A stretch of DNA of 64,000 bases from Streptomyces rubrogriseus (GCF_027947575.1 NZ_CP116256.1:7130001-7194000), one strand, 5' to 3'. Counted from the stretch's first letter, positions 16,217 to 25,451 are shown. Numbers and translations: made by a program. Notes: generated by a model not told the origin, from the sequence alone.

Positions 16217-18994
16217 ATGAAGCAGCAGGGTGTGCACCCCGAGGACGCCGAGGGCACCTCTGACGCTTCGTCGCGCCCGGACACCGCGGACGCGGGCGAC
16301 GGGGCGGCCGGCGAGCGCGCGGCCGAGGGCCCGTCGGCGACGGCCGCCGACCCCGACGACGTGGCGCACATCGACGAGGTCGAGGGCGACGAACCACTGC
16401 TCCCCGCGCGCGTGCACCGACCCTCCGACCTGGTGCGCCTCCTGGTGGGCGTACTCGCCGTCGCCGTACTCCTCGCCATCGCGGCCTTCGCGCACGGCAC
16501 CACGTCCGGTCTCGAACAGGACATCAACAAGGGCACCGGGCAGGCCCCCGACCTGCTCATCAAGATCGCCGGGCTGGCCTCCAGCATCGCGATCCTCCTG
16601 GTGCCCGTCGCGTTCGCGATCGAGCGGCTGATCAAGCGGGACGGCCTGCGGATCGCCGACGGCGTACTGGCGGCGGTCCTCGCGCACGGAGTGACCCTCG
16701 CCACCGACCTGTGGGTCGCCAAGGCCGCTCCCGGCTCCATCCAGGAGGCGCTCACCCAGCCGTCCCCGGGTGACATCCACGCGCTGACCGACCCCGTGCA
16801 CGGCTACCTCGCTCCGGTCATCGCGTACATGACGGCCGTCGGCATGTCCCGCAGACCCCGCTGGCGCGCGGTGCTGTGGATCGTGCTGCTCCTCGACGCC
16901 TTCTCGATGCTCGTCACGGGCTACACGACGCCGTTCTCGATCATCCTGACCGTCCTCATCGGCTGGACCGTCGCCTACGGCACCCTCTACGCCGTCGGCT
17001 CCCCCAACGTGCGCCCCACCGGCCGGACGCTGATGGCGGGCCTGCGGCACGTCGGCTTCCGGCCGGTGACCGCCGCCCGGCAGGAAGCGCCGTCCGACAA
17101 CGTCGAGACGGGTGACCGCGGACGCCGCTATTTCGTCACGCTGGAGGACGGCCGGCCGCTCGACGTGACGGTGGTGGACCGCGAGCAGCAGGCGCAGGGC
17201 TTCTTCTACCGCGCGTGGCGCAATCTGACGTTGCGCGGCTTCGCCACCCGCAGCAGCCTCCCTTCGCTGCGGCAGGCGCTGGAGCAGGAGGCGCTGCTCG
17301 CCTACGCGGCCATCGCGGCCGGCGCCAACGCGCCCAAGCTGATCGCGACGTCGGAGCTGGGTCCCGACGCCGTGATGCTCGTCTACGAGCACACCGGCGG
17401 GCGCTCCCTGGACTCGCTGGCGGACGAGGAGATCACCGACGACCTGCTGCGCGGGACCTGGGAGCAGGTACGGGCCCTGCAGTCCCGGCGCATCGCGCAC
17501 CGCAGGCTGGTGGGCGACGCGATCCTGGTGGATCGTTCCGGCACGGTGATCCTCACCGACCTGCGCATCGGTGAGATCGCCGCCGGCGACCTGCTGCTGC
17601 GCATGGACATCTCCCAGCTCCTGGTGACGCTCGGCCTGCGGGTCGGTGCCGAACGCGCGGTCGCGTCGGCGGTGGCGGTCCTCGGTCCCGACACGGTGGC
17701 GGACTGCCTGCCCATGCTCCAGCCCATCGCGCTCAGCCGTTCCACCCGCGCGACCCTGCGCAGGCTGGCGCGGGAGCGGGCCCAGCGCGAGCGCGAGGCG
17801 GTGCTGGAGTCGTCCCGGCAGGCCAAGCTGGCCCGCGCGGAGGCGGCCGGTCACGACGCCACGAGCCACCCGGCGGAGCAGACCGACAAGGCCACTCAGA
17901 CCGACAAAGCGGACAAAAAGGCCGTACGTGCCGAGCAGCGGGCCGAGAAGCGGGCCGTGGACGAGGCCATCGAGGAGGCTCGCGAGGAGGACCTGCTCAC
18001 CCAGATCCGCCACGCGGTGCTGCGCATCAGGCCGCAGGCCCCCGTCGAGCCGGCCCGGCTGGAACGGGTACGGCCGCGCACGCTGATCAGCTTCATCGCC
18101 GGCGCGATCGGCGCCTACTTCCTGCTCACCCAGCTCACCCACATCGAGTTCGGCCCGCTGATCTCGAACGCCCAGTGGGGGTGGGTGGCCGCGGCCGTAC
18201 TGTTCTCGGCGGCGAGCTATGTCGCGGCGGCGATGTCCCTGCTGGGTTTCGTGCCCGAGCGGGTGCCGTTCCTGCGGACCGTGGCCGCGCAGGTCGCCGG
18301 CTCGTTCGTGAAGATCGTCGCCCCCGCAGCCGTCGGCGGCGTCGCCCTGAACACCCGCTTCCTGCAACGCGCGGGCGTGCGCCCCGGGCTCGCGGTGGCG
18401 AGTGTCGGCGCGTCCCAGCTGTTCGGGCTCGGCTGCCACATCCTGATGCTGCTGTCCTTCGGCTATCTGACGGGCACCGAGAAGACACCGTCGCTGTCGC
18501 CGTCCCGGACCGTCATCGCGGGTCTGCTGACGGTGGCGGTGCTGGTGCTCGTGGTGACGTCGGTGCCGTTCCTGCGCAAATTCGTCGTCACGCGCGTGCG
18601 GTCGCTCTTCGCCGGGGTCGTGCCGCGCATGCTGGACGTGCTGCAGCGGCCGCAGAAGCTGATCACCGGCATCGGTGGCATGCTGCTGCTCACCGCCTGT
18701 TTCGTGATGTGCCTGGACGCCTCGATCCGCGCCTTCGGCGACGAGTCGTCGTCCATCAGCCTGGCCAGCGTCGCGGTCGTCTTCCTCGCGGGCAACGCGC
18801 TCGGGTCCGCCGCGCCGACGCCCGGCGGTGTCGGCGCGGTGGAGGCGACGCTGACGGTCGGTCTGATCGCCGTCGGCCTGCCCAAGGAGGTCGCCGCGCC
18901 CGCGGTGCTGCTGTACCGGCTGCTCACCCTGTGGCTTCCGGTGCTGCCGGGCTGGCTGGTCTTCAACCACCTCACGCGCAAAGAGGCTCTGTAA
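16217..18994 (+). CDS. membrane protein: N-terminal TM bundle, pseudokinase-like domain, UPF0104/LPG-synthase TM domain
   Basis: A 925-residue protein. An acidic disordered N-terminus (about 1-60) is followed by roughly six hydrophobic segments (about 65-260). Next is a soluble region (about 290-540) with kinase-like fold cues: VMLVYEHTGG as hinge, and HRRLVGDAILV with ILTDLRIGE where HGDxHxxN and DFG would be. Both catalytic motifs are degraded. A charged Ala/Lys linker follows, then a C-terminal multi-TM domain of the YbhN/UPF0104 type found in lysyl-phosphatidylglycerol flippases (MprF). No aminoacyl-transferase domain is present. The likely role is lipid or polymer translocation gated by the pseudokinase. 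The ATG at 16217 follows GAAGAGG. Confidence 0.85.
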   Translation: MKQQGVHPEDAEGTSDASSRPDTADAGDGAAGERAAEGPSATAADPDDVAHIDEVEGDEPLLPARVHRPSDLVRLLVGVLAVAVLLAIAAFAHGTTSGLEQDINKGTGQAPDLLIKIAGLASSIAILLVPVAFAIERLIKRDGLRIADGVLAAVLAHGVTLATDLWVAKAAPGSIQEALTQPSPGDIHALTDPVHGYLAPVIAYMTAVGMSRRPRWRAVLWIVLLLDAFSMLVTGYTTPFSIILTVLIGWTVAYGTLYAVGSPNVRPTGRTLMAGLRHVGFRPVTAARQEAPSDNVETGDRGRRYFVTLEDGRPLDVTVVDREQQAQGFFYRAWRNLTLRGFATRSSLPSLRQALEQEALLAYAAIAAGANAPKLIATSELGPDAVMLVYEHTGGRSLDSLADEEITDDLLRGTWEQVRALQSRRIAHRRLVGDAILVDRSGTVILTDLRIGEIAAGDLLLRMDISQLLVTLGLRVGAERAVASAVAVLGPDTVADCLPMLQPIALSRSTRATLRRLARERAQREREAVLESSRQAKLARAEAAGHDATSHPAEQTDKATQTDKADKKAVRAEQRAEKRAVDEAIEEAREEDLLTQIRHAVLRIRPQAPVEPARLERVRPRTLISFIAGAIGAYFLLTQLTHIEFGPLISNAQWGWVAAAVLFSAASYVAAAMSLLGFVPERVPFLRTVAAQVAGSFVKIVAPAAVGGVALNTRFLQRAGVRPGLAVASVGASQLFGLGCHILMLLSFGYLTGTEKTPSLSPSRTVIAGLLTVAVLVLVVTSVPFLRKFVVTRVRSLFAGVVPRMLDVLQRPQKLITGIGGMLLLTACFVMCLDASIRAFGDESSSISLASVAVVFLAGNALGSAAPTPGGVGAVEATLTVGLIAVGLPKEVAAPAVLLYRLLTLWLPVLPGWLVFNHLTRKEAL

Positions 18995-19074
18995 CCCGGT
19001 ACGAGAACGGCGCTCCGTACCTCGTACGGCCCTGGCCCCGCGCGGGTGCTCGCGCGCGACCGCACGATGGACGC

Positions 19075-20625
19075 ATGCCGAATCCCTCCCGGCTGCGCGC
19101 CGCCGCCCTGACCGCCACCGCCGCCGCGCTGTCCGTCCTGCTGGCGGGCTGCGGCGGCGGGTCGCAGGAGGACGACGAGGACCTGTCGGGCCAGAAGCTG
19201 CACTGGAAGGACTGCCCGGCACCGTCCGAGGCCGAGGGCGGCGGCGCCGCCCCCTCCCCGCTGCCGGACGGCGACGAGTGGCAGTGCGCCACCATGAAGG
19301 CGCCGCTCGACTGGGACGACCCCGGGGGCGACACGATCGGCCTCGCGCTGATCCGGGCCGAGGCGAGCGGCGCGGCGGACCGGCGGATCGGATCGCTCGT
19401 CTTCAACTTCGGCGGTCCGGGCGGATCGGGCGTCACCACACTGCCCGCCTTCGGCCAGGACTACGCGAAGCTGCGCACCCGCTACGACCTGGTCAGCTTC
19501 GATCCGCGCGGTGTCGGCCGCAGCGACCCCGTCGAGTGCCTGGACGACAAACAGCTCGACACCTATTTCCAGCAGGACGCCACGCCCGACGACCGGGCCG
19601 AGCGCACCGAGTTCGTGGACAACACGGAGGAGTTCAACGCGGCCTGCGAGAAAAACTCGAAGAAGATCCTTCCGCATGTCCGCACGACCGACGCCGCCCG
19701 CGACATGGACCTGATGCGCCAGGTACTCGGCGACGAGAAGCTGCACTACTTCGGCATCTCCTACGGCACCGAACTCGGCGGCGTCTACGCCCACCTCTTC
19801 CCCAAGCACGTGGGCCGCGCCGTCTTCGACGCGGTCGTCGACCCGACGCAGACCGCGGAACAGGGCTCGTTGGGCCAGGCCAAGGGTTTCCAGCTGGCGC
19901 TCGACAACTTCGCCGAGGACTGCGTGTCGAAGGTCGAGGACTGTCCCGTCGGGGACACGGCCGAGGACGTCGAGGCGCGCATCGCCCGCCTGTTGAAGGA
20001 CCTCGACCGCAAGCCGATCCCGGGGGTCTTCCCCCGCGAACTCACCGAGACCGCCGCGACCGGCGGCATCGCGCAGGCGCTGTACTCGAAGGACTTCTGG
20101 GAGTACCTCACCGAGGGCCTGGAGCAGGCGTACGACGGGGACGGGCGGGTCCTCATGGTGCTGTCGGACGCGTTGAACGGACGCAACGAGGACGGCGAGT
20201 ACAGCAACATCACCGCCGCCAACGTCGCCATCAACTGTGCCGACGACAAACCGCGGTACGACCCGGCTTACGTGGAGGACAAGCTCCCCGAGTTCCGGGA
20301 CGCCTCCCCGCTGTTCGGCGACTACCTCGCCTGGTCCATGCTCAGCTGCACGGACTGGCCGGTCGCCGGAGCCGCCGACCACCCGGACGTCCACGCGCCG
20401 GGCGCGGCGCCGATCCTGGTGATCGGCAACACCGGCGACCCGGCGACGCCCTACGAGGGCGCCGGGAGGATGGTGGACGCGCTCGGCAAAGGCGTCGGCG
20501 TCGAACTCACCTACAAGGGCCAGGGCCACGGTGCCTACGACAGCAAGAACAGGTGCGTGCAGGACGCGGTGCACGGCTACCTGCTCGACGGAAAGGTGCC
20601 GGCGGCCGAGACCGTGTGCTCCTGA
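19075..20625 (+). CDS. secreted lipoprotein alpha/beta hydrolase, tripeptidyl-aminopeptidase type (SlpD/E-like), first copy
   Basis: 516 residues with a type II signal peptide ending LLAGC, so a membrane-anchored lipoprotein on the outer face. The alpha/beta-hydrolase triad is visible: Ser in GISYGTELG, Asp in GNTGDPATPYEGA and His in GQGHGAYD. The family (Tap, SlpD, SlpE) removes N-terminal tripeptides from secreted proteins or peptides. It is a close paralogue of the next gene and was probably duplicated in tandem. No clear Shine-Dalgarno precedes the ATG at 19075; an alternative start is not apparent. Confidence 0.9.
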   Translation: MPNPSRLRAAALTATAAALSVLLAGCGGGSQEDDEDLSGQKLHWKDCPAPSEAEGGGAAPSPLPDGDEWQCATMKAPLDWDDPGGDTIGLALIRAEASGAADRRIGSLVFNFGGPGGSGVTTLPAFGQDYAKLRTRYDLVSFDPRGVGRSDPVECLDDKQLDTYFQQDATPDDRAERTEFVDNTEEFNAACEKNSKKILPHVRTTDAARDMDLMRQVLGDEKLHYFGISYGTELGGVYAHLFPKHVGRAVFDAVVDPTQTAEQGSLGQAKGFQLALDNFAEDCVSKVEDCPVGDTAEDVEARIARLLKDLDRKPIPGVFPRELTETAATGGIAQALYSKDFWEYLTEGLEQAYDGDGRVLMVLSDALNGRNEDGEYSNITAANVAINCADDKPRYDPAYVEDKLPEFRDASPLFGDYLAWSMLSCTDWPVAGAADHPDVHAPGAAPILVIGNTGDPATPYEGAGRMVDALGKGVGVELTYKGQGHGAYDSKNRCVQDAVHGYLLDGKVPAAETVCS

Positions 20626-20642
20626 CCGCGGGCGCCGCCACA

Positions 20643-20698
20643 GGTCGACAGAAGCAGCGGGTCGACAGAAGTAACAGGTCGACAGAAGTGGCAGGTCA
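20643..20698. repeat. three-and-a-half copies of a 17-bp direct repeat
   Basis: Units start at 20643, 20660, 20677 and 20694 (partial). The shared core is GGTCGACAGAAG, with the last 5 bases varying. It lies in the 175-bp gap between the two hydrolase genes. Exact spacing suggests a regulator array or slippage product. Confidence 0.75.
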
Positions 20699-20703
20699 GA
20701 GCG

Positions 20704-20712
20704 TTATCCACA
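20704..20712 (+). promoter_or_regulatory. DnaA-box sequence upstream of the second hydrolase
   Basis: TTATCCACA, a perfect consensus DnaA box, sits directly after the 17-bp repeats and 88 bp before the ATG at 20801. Function not established. Confidence 0.35.
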
Positions 20713-20800
20713 GGCGTCGGCGGGTGCTGCCCGCGCCACCTACCATGGCAGGAACGCCATCCGCCGCACGGCGCGGACGGCTTGCCAGGGGGGAGAGGAC

Positions 20801-22342
20801 ATGGCGCGTCTCGTCCGGTGGACGGCTCTGACGGCCGCCGCCGCACTGCTGACGGCGGGCTGCAGCGGCGGCTCGTCCGACGAGGACAAGGACGACGGGG
20901 GCAGGAGCAGCGCGGGACCTTCGGCGGCGGCCCCGTCCGGAGTGCCCAAGGCACTGGCGTCCCAGACGCTGGACTGGGCCCGTTGCGAGGGCACCGACGA
21001 TGCCCCGGCACCGGACGGCGACTGGCGGTGCGCCACGCTGAAGGCACCGCTGGACTGGTCCGACCCGGACGGCGAGACGATCGATCTCGCGCTGATCCGG
21101 TCCCGGGCGAGCGGGGACGACCGCATCGGCTCCCTGCTGTTCAACTTCGGCGGCCCGGGCGCTTCCGGCGTCTCCACGATGCCCTCCTACGCCGACATCG
21201 TCTCCTCCCTGCACCAGCGGTACGACCTGGTGAGCTGGGACCCGCGCGGGGTGGCCGCCAGCGAGGGCGTCCGCTGCCGCACCGACGAGGCGATCGAGGC
21301 CGCCGAGTCGGTGGACTCCACACCGGACACACCGGCCGAGGAGCAGGCCTACCTGAAGGACGCCGCCGACTTCGGCAGGGGCTGCGAGAAGGCCGCCGGC
21401 AAGCTCATGGGACACGTCTCGACCACGGACACCGCCCGCGACATGGACCTGATGCGGCACGTCCTGGGCGACGAGAGAATGCACTACTTCGGCATCTCCT
21501 ACGGCACCGAGCTCGGCGGCGTCTACGCCCACCTCTTCCCCAAGCACGTGGGCCGCGTGATCCTCGACGCGGTGGTGGACCCGGCCGCCGACACGATGGG
21601 CCACGCCGAGAACCAGGCCAGGGGTTTCCAGCGCGCGCTGGACGACTACCTGGAGTCGACCGGGCAGGAACCCGAGCAGGGGTCGCGGAAGATCGCCGAC
21701 CTGCTGGAGCGGCTGGACGCCGAGCCGCTGCCCACGTCCTCGCCGGGGCGGGAGCTGACGCAGACCCTCGCGTTCACCGGCATCGTGCTGCCGCTGTACA
21801 GCGAGAGCGGCTGGCCGGCCCTGACCAGTGCGCTGAAGGCGGCCGAGGAGGGCGACGGCTCGGAGTTGCTCGCCCTCGCCGACGGCTACAACGAGCGTGA
21901 TGCCTCGGGGCGCTACGGCACGACGACCCACTCGCAAAGGGTCATATCGTGCCTGGACGACAAGCAGCGGCCGACCGCGGAGGAGACGAAGAAGCTGCTG
22001 CCGAGGTTCGAGAAGGTCTCTCCCGTCTTCGGCGCCTTCCTCGGCTGGGACACGGCCGGGTGGTGCTACGACTGGCCGGTGGCCGGTCAGCACGAGACCG
22101 CGGAGGTGAGCGCGCCCGGCGCGGCCCCGATCCTGGTGGTCGGCAACACGGGCGACCCGGCCACGCCCTACGAGGGCGCCCGCAGGATGGCGGACGAGTT
22201 GGGCAAGGACGTCGGCGTGGTGCTGACCTGGAAGGGCGAGGGGCACGGTGCCTACGGGAACGGGAGCGACTGTGTCGACTCCGCGGTGGACGCCTACCTG
22301 TTGAAGGGGACGGTGCCGAAGGACGGCAAGGTCTGCTCATGA
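20801..22342 (+). CDS. secreted lipoprotein alpha/beta hydrolase, tripeptidyl-aminopeptidase type, second copy
   Basis: 513 residues with lipobox LTAGC and a Ser/Asp/Glu-rich spacer. The triad is Ser in GISYGTELG, Asp in GNTGDPATPYEGA and His in GEGHGAYG. It shares most of its length with the preceding gene, including the DMDLMR and YAHLFPKHVGR blocks. ATG 20801 follows GGGGGAGAGG. Located on the outer cell surface; it probably trims peptides from secreted proteins. It ends inside a terminator hairpin shared with moeZ. Confidence 0.92.
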   Translation: MARLVRWTALTAAAALLTAGCSGGSSDEDKDDGGRSSAGPSAAAPSGVPKALASQTLDWARCEGTDDAPAPDGDWRCATLKAPLDWSDPDGETIDLALIRSRASGDDRIGSLLFNFGGPGASGVSTMPSYADIVSSLHQRYDLVSWDPRGVAASEGVRCRTDEAIEAAESVDSTPDTPAEEQAYLKDAADFGRGCEKAAGKLMGHVSTTDTARDMDLMRHVLGDERMHYFGISYGTELGGVYAHLFPKHVGRVILDAVVDPAADTMGHAENQARGFQRALDDYLESTGQEPEQGSRKIADLLERLDAEPLPTSSPGRELTQTLAFTGIVLPLYSESGWPALTSALKAAEEGDGSELLALADGYNERDASGRYGTTTHSQRVISCLDDKQRPTAEETKKLLPRFEKVSPVFGAFLGWDTAGWCYDWPVAGQHETAEVSAPGAAPILVVGNTGDPATPYEGARRMADELGKDVGVVLTWKGEGHGAYGNGSDCVDSAVDAYLLKGTVPKDGKVCS

Positions 22343-22345
22343 CGG

Positions 22346-22388
22346 CGGCGGGGGCTTCGGGCACCTGCGGTGCGCGAAACCCCCGCCG
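22346..22388. terminator. bidirectional hairpin between the second hydrolase and moeZ
   Basis: 22346-22359 pairs with 22375-22388 (14 bp, one mismatch), with a further inner stem. It begins 4 nt after the hydrolase stop, between convergent genes. Confidence 0.75.
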
Positions 22389-22413
22389 TCCGGAAAGCGG
22401 GTTGGGGAGCCGG

Positions 22414-23592
22414 TCAGTAGACGGGCTTCTCCGGCTCGATCTGGTTGACCCAGCCGATCACGCCGCCGCCGACGTGGACGGCGTCCGAGAAGCCGGCGGA
22501 CTTGAGGACCGCGAGGACTTCCGCACTGCGGACACCCGTCTTGCAATTCAAGACGATCTTCTTGTCCTGCGGGAGGTTCTCGAGGGCCGAACCCATGAGG
22601 AACTCGTTCTTCGGGATCAGCCGGGCGCCCGGGATGGAGACGATCTCGAACTCGTTCGGCTCGCGGACGTCGATGAGCTCGATGTTCTCACCGTCGTCGA
22701 TCCACTCCTTGAGCTGCTTGGGAGTGATCGTGGAGTCGGCGGCGGCCGCCTGGGCCTCCTCGGACACGACGCCGCAGAAGGCCTCGTAGTCGATGAGCTC
22801 GGTGACGGTCGGGTTCTCGCCGCAGACCGCACAGTTGGGGTCCTTGCGGACCTTGACCTGGCGGTAGGTCATCTCCAGGGCGTCGTAGATCATCAGGCGG
22901 CCGACCAGCGGCTCGCCGATGCCCTGGAGGAGCTTGATGGCCTCGTTGGTCTGGATGGAGCCGATGGAGGCGCACAGCACGCCCAGGACGCCGCCCTCGG
23001 CGCAGGACGGGACCATGCCGGGGGGCGGGGGCTCCGGGTAGAGGCAGCGGTAGCAGGGCCCGTGCTCGGACCAGAAGACGGAGGCCTGGCCGTCGAAGCG
23101 GTAGATCGAACCCCAGACGTAGGGCTTGTTCAGCAGCACGCAGGCGTCGTTGACCAGGTAGCGGGTCGCGAAGTTGTCGGTGCCGTCGACGATCAGGTCG
23201 TACTGGCTGAAGATGTCCATCACGTTGTCGGCCTCGAGCCGCTCCTGGTGAAGGATCACCTCCACCAGCGGGTTGATGCCCTGGATGGTGTCACGGGCGG
23301 ACTCGGCCTTGGGCCGGCCGATGTCGGCCTGGCTGTGGATGACCTGCCGCTGCAGGTTCGACTCGTCGACCTCGTCGAACTCGATGATGCCGAGCGTGCC
23401 GACACCGGCTGCCGCCAGGTACATCAGGGTCGGCGAACCGAGGCCGCCCGCGCCCACGGCGAGCACCTTGGCGTTCTTCAGCCGCTTCTGCCCGTCCATC
23501 CCCACATCGGGGATGATCAGGTGGCGGGAGTACCTGCGGACCTCGTCTACGGTGAGCTCGGCGGCCGGCTCGACCAGGGGTGGCAGCGACAC
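22414..23592 (-). CDS. moeZ: adenylyltransferase/sulfurtransferase MoeZ (ThiF plus rhodanese)
   Basis: 392 residues. An N-terminal ThiF/MoeB ATP-binding fold (GAGGLGSP, DGTDNFATRYLVND) is followed by a zinc site of CYRC and CAVC and a C-terminal rhodanese domain with active-site Cys in NCKTGVRS. MoeZ adenylates and thiocarboxylates sulfur-carrier proteins for molybdopterin, thiamine, cysteine and thio-sugar pathways. GTG 23592 has GGAG 6-7 nt upstream. It lies 63 bp after the spherulin-like gene on the same strand and may be partly cotranscribed. Confidence 0.93.
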   Translation of the reverse strand: MSLPPLVEPAAELTVDEVRRYSRHLIIPDVGMDGQKRLKNAKVLAVGAGGLGSPTLMYLAAAGVGTLGIIEFDEVDESNLQRQVIHSQADIGRPKAESARDTIQGINPLVEVILHQERLEADNVMDIFSQYDLIVDGTDNFATRYLVNDACVLLNKPYVWGSIYRFDGQASVFWSEHGPCYRCLYPEPPPPGMVPSCAEGGVLGVLCASIGSIQTNEAIKLLQGIGEPLVGRLMIYDALEMTYRQVKVRKDPNCAVCGENPTVTELIDYEAFCGVVSEEAQAAAADSTITPKQLKEWIDDGENIELIDVREPNEFEIVSIPGARLIPKNEFLMGSALENLPQDKKIVLNCKTGVRSAEVLAVLKSAGFSDAVHVGGGVIGWVNQIEPEKPVY

Positions 23593-23655
23593 GGGGACTC
23601 CGTTGGTCGGTCAGTAATTACGGTTGTTCTCCAAGTAACACTGCCATGGCCTTTT

Positions 23656-24405
23656 TCATTCCGAGACACCCGTCCCGACCCGCGAGACGATTTCGTCCCA
23701 GTAACCGGGCATCGTCTCCCAGGGGTCGGTCCGGCCGCCGTGATCCGTGCGGTCGGTGAAGCAGATCGTCGCGGCCCCCTGCCAACGGGCGATGCGCAGC
23801 GCTTCCTCCAGGTGCCCGCGCGGCAGGCCGTGCACGAAGTGGCAGAAGCGCTCGGGCGGATAGTCCGCGCTCCACTCGGCCGCCTGGGACCAGCGGTAGT
23901 CGGCCCAGGTGCCCGAGAAGGTGACGAGCTGGTCGGCGTTCTCGGCGTAGCCCGGGCAGGGGTGGGTGCCGTGACCGAGGACGATGTGGGCATCGTCACG
24001 GACCGCCCGCAGGGTGGTGACCGTACGGCGGACCTCGGGGAGGGCGGCCCGGTCGGAGGGGCAGTGGGCGAGGAGGAACCCGTCGACCTGGTACCAGTCG
24101 AGGTATCGGCGGGCGTCGGAGATCTGCTCGCCGAGGCTGCGGGCTCCGTACGCGGCGTCGAGGTGGCCGAGGACGCGGATGCCCGCGTTGCGCAGGCGGC
24201 CGGCGGCCTCCAGGCATCGCGGGTCGGGGTGCGCACCGGGTCCGTCGGCGATGTTGAGGACGACCCAGTGCAGCGGGGTGCCGGGGCAGGTGAGGCCGGC
24301 CCACTCGTCGGGGGCGACGAGGGGGTGGGCCAGCCCCGGGACACCGAGGCCGGTGTGGACGCCGGTGCTCGCGACGCCTGCTTTGGTGCTGGTCAGATAC
24401 GACAT
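23656..24405 (-). CDS. spherulin-4 family protein (Sph3/GH135-like fold), apparently cytoplasmic
   Basis: A 249-residue TIM-barrel protein of the spherulation-specific family 4 type. Conserved blocks are HWVVLNIADGPG, RVLGHLDAAYGARS, DWYQVDGFLLAHCP and the terminal MPGYWDEI. Fungal Sph3 (GH135) cuts galactosaminogalactan. Two oddities: there is no signal peptide, and the segment that usually holds acidic catalytic residues (DGxFxDE type) reads DGFLLAHCP. It may be a binding or regulatory relic, or use other residues. Its start overlaps the epimerase end by 13 bp, so they are coupled. Confidence 0.75.
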   Translation of the reverse strand: MSYLTSTKAGVASTGVHTGLGVPGLAHPLVAPDEWAGLTCPGTPLHWVVLNIADGPGAHPDPRCLEAAGRLRNAGIRVLGHLDAAYGARSLGEQISDARRYLDWYQVDGFLLAHCPSDRAALPEVRRTVTTLRAVRDDAHIVLGHGTHPCPGYAENADQLVTFSGTWADYRWSQAAEWSADYPPERFCHFVHGLPRGHLEEALRIARWQGAATICFTDRTDHGGRTDPWETMPGYWDEIVSRVGTGVSE

Positions 24406-25451
24406 GCCGCCTCCATCCAGATGTCGGCGAGGGACTCTTCGAGGGCGATCCGGGGCCGCCAGCCGAGCCGGTCGCGTGCGGTGCGCACATCGGCCTGCTG
24501 CCAGCTGCCGCAGCCGTCGGGGTACGGGTGCGGGGCCGGGGTCGCGTGCTCGGGGTCGGCGCGCTCGCCGCGGCTTTGCAGGGGGTCCGGGCGGTGATGA
24601 CCGAGGGCGTCGCTCCGGTGGTGACCGAGGGCGTCGACACGATGGCCGAGGGACTCGGTACGGGGGTGGCCGATCGTGGGCCGCAGCGCGCCGGGGGGGC
24701 CGTCGAGTTCGTGCAGGGCACCGCCGTAGCCGGCGACCCTGGCGAGGGTGGCGGCGGCGTCGCGCAGCCGGACGGCGCGGCCGGAGCCGATGTTGATGAC
24801 GCCCTGCGCGGCGGAGAGCGAGGCGGCGTGCACCGCTCGCGCGACGTCCCGGACGTCGACGAAGTCCCGCTGGGCGCCCAGGCCGCCGAGCCGGAGTTCG
24901 CCGTCGCCGGACTGCATCGCGCGGCGCATGGCCTCGGCGAGCCTGCCCAGCGGGGAGCCGGCGGGCGTACCGGGCCCCGCGGGCGAGAAGACCCGCAGCA
25001 CGACGGCGTCCAGACCGGAGCCGAGGACGAGCTCGGTCGCGGCGAGCTTGCTGACGCCGTAGGGACCGCCGGGGCGGGGGACGGCGTCCTCCGCGGTCGA
25101 GGAACCGGGCTGGCTGGGTCCGTACTCCGCGCTGCAGCCGACCTGCACCAGGCGGGCGCCGCAGCCGCTGCGGCGCAGGGCCTCGCAGACGGTCGCGACG
25201 GCGACGGTGTTGTGCCGGGTGAGTTCGCGGGCACCGCCCCGGGTCGCGCCCGCGCAGTTGACGACCACTCCGGGATGGACCGCGTCCAGGAAGCGGGTGA
25301 GGGCGCCCGGGCTACCGGTGGCGAGGTCGAAGCGGACGTCGGCGTCGTCACCGCGGCCGAGGGCGGTGAGCTGGACGGCGGGGTCGGCGAGCAGACGGTC
25401 GGCGACGAAGCGGCCGATGTAGCCGTTGGCTCCGATCAGCAGGACTCTCAT
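24393..25451 (-). CDS. NAD-dependent sugar-nucleotide epimerase/dehydratase (extended SDR)
   Basis: 352 residues with the Rossmann motif IGANGYIG at the N-terminus, SAEYGPS in place of the TSxxVYG block, and catalytic YGVSK (YxxxK). This is the GalE/RmlD-like fold, acting on nucleotide sugars in the cytoplasm. Residues about 260-285 are an inserted low-complexity LGHHRxDA repeat coded by 24-bp DNA repeats. ATG 25451 follows GGGAG 8 nt away. It overlaps the spherulin-like gene and lies 111 bp after the membrane protein gene. Confidence 0.88.
   Translation of the reverse strand: MRVLLIGANGYIGRFVADRLLADPAVQLTALGRGDDADVRFDLATGSPGALTRFLDAVHPGVVVNCAGATRGGARELTRHNTVAVATVCEALRRSGCGARLVQVGCSAEYGPSQPGSSTAEDAVPRPGGPYGVSKLAATELVLGSGLDAVVLRVFSPAGPGTPAGSPLGRLAEAMRRAMQSGDGELRLGGLGAQRDFVDVRDVARAVHAASLSAAQGVINIGSGRAVRLRDAAATLARVAGYGGALHELDGPPGALRPTIGHPRTESLGHRVDALGHHRSDALGHHRPDPLQSRGERADPEHATPAPHPYPDGCGSWQQADVRTARDRLGWRPRIALEESLADIWMEAACRI
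24593..24662. repeat. 24-bp tandem repeats inside the epimerase gene
   Basis: Units 24593-24616 and 24617-24640, plus a degenerate third to about 24662. They code for reiterations of LGHHRxDA. The reading frame is preserved because 24 is a multiple of 3. Confidence 0.75.
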
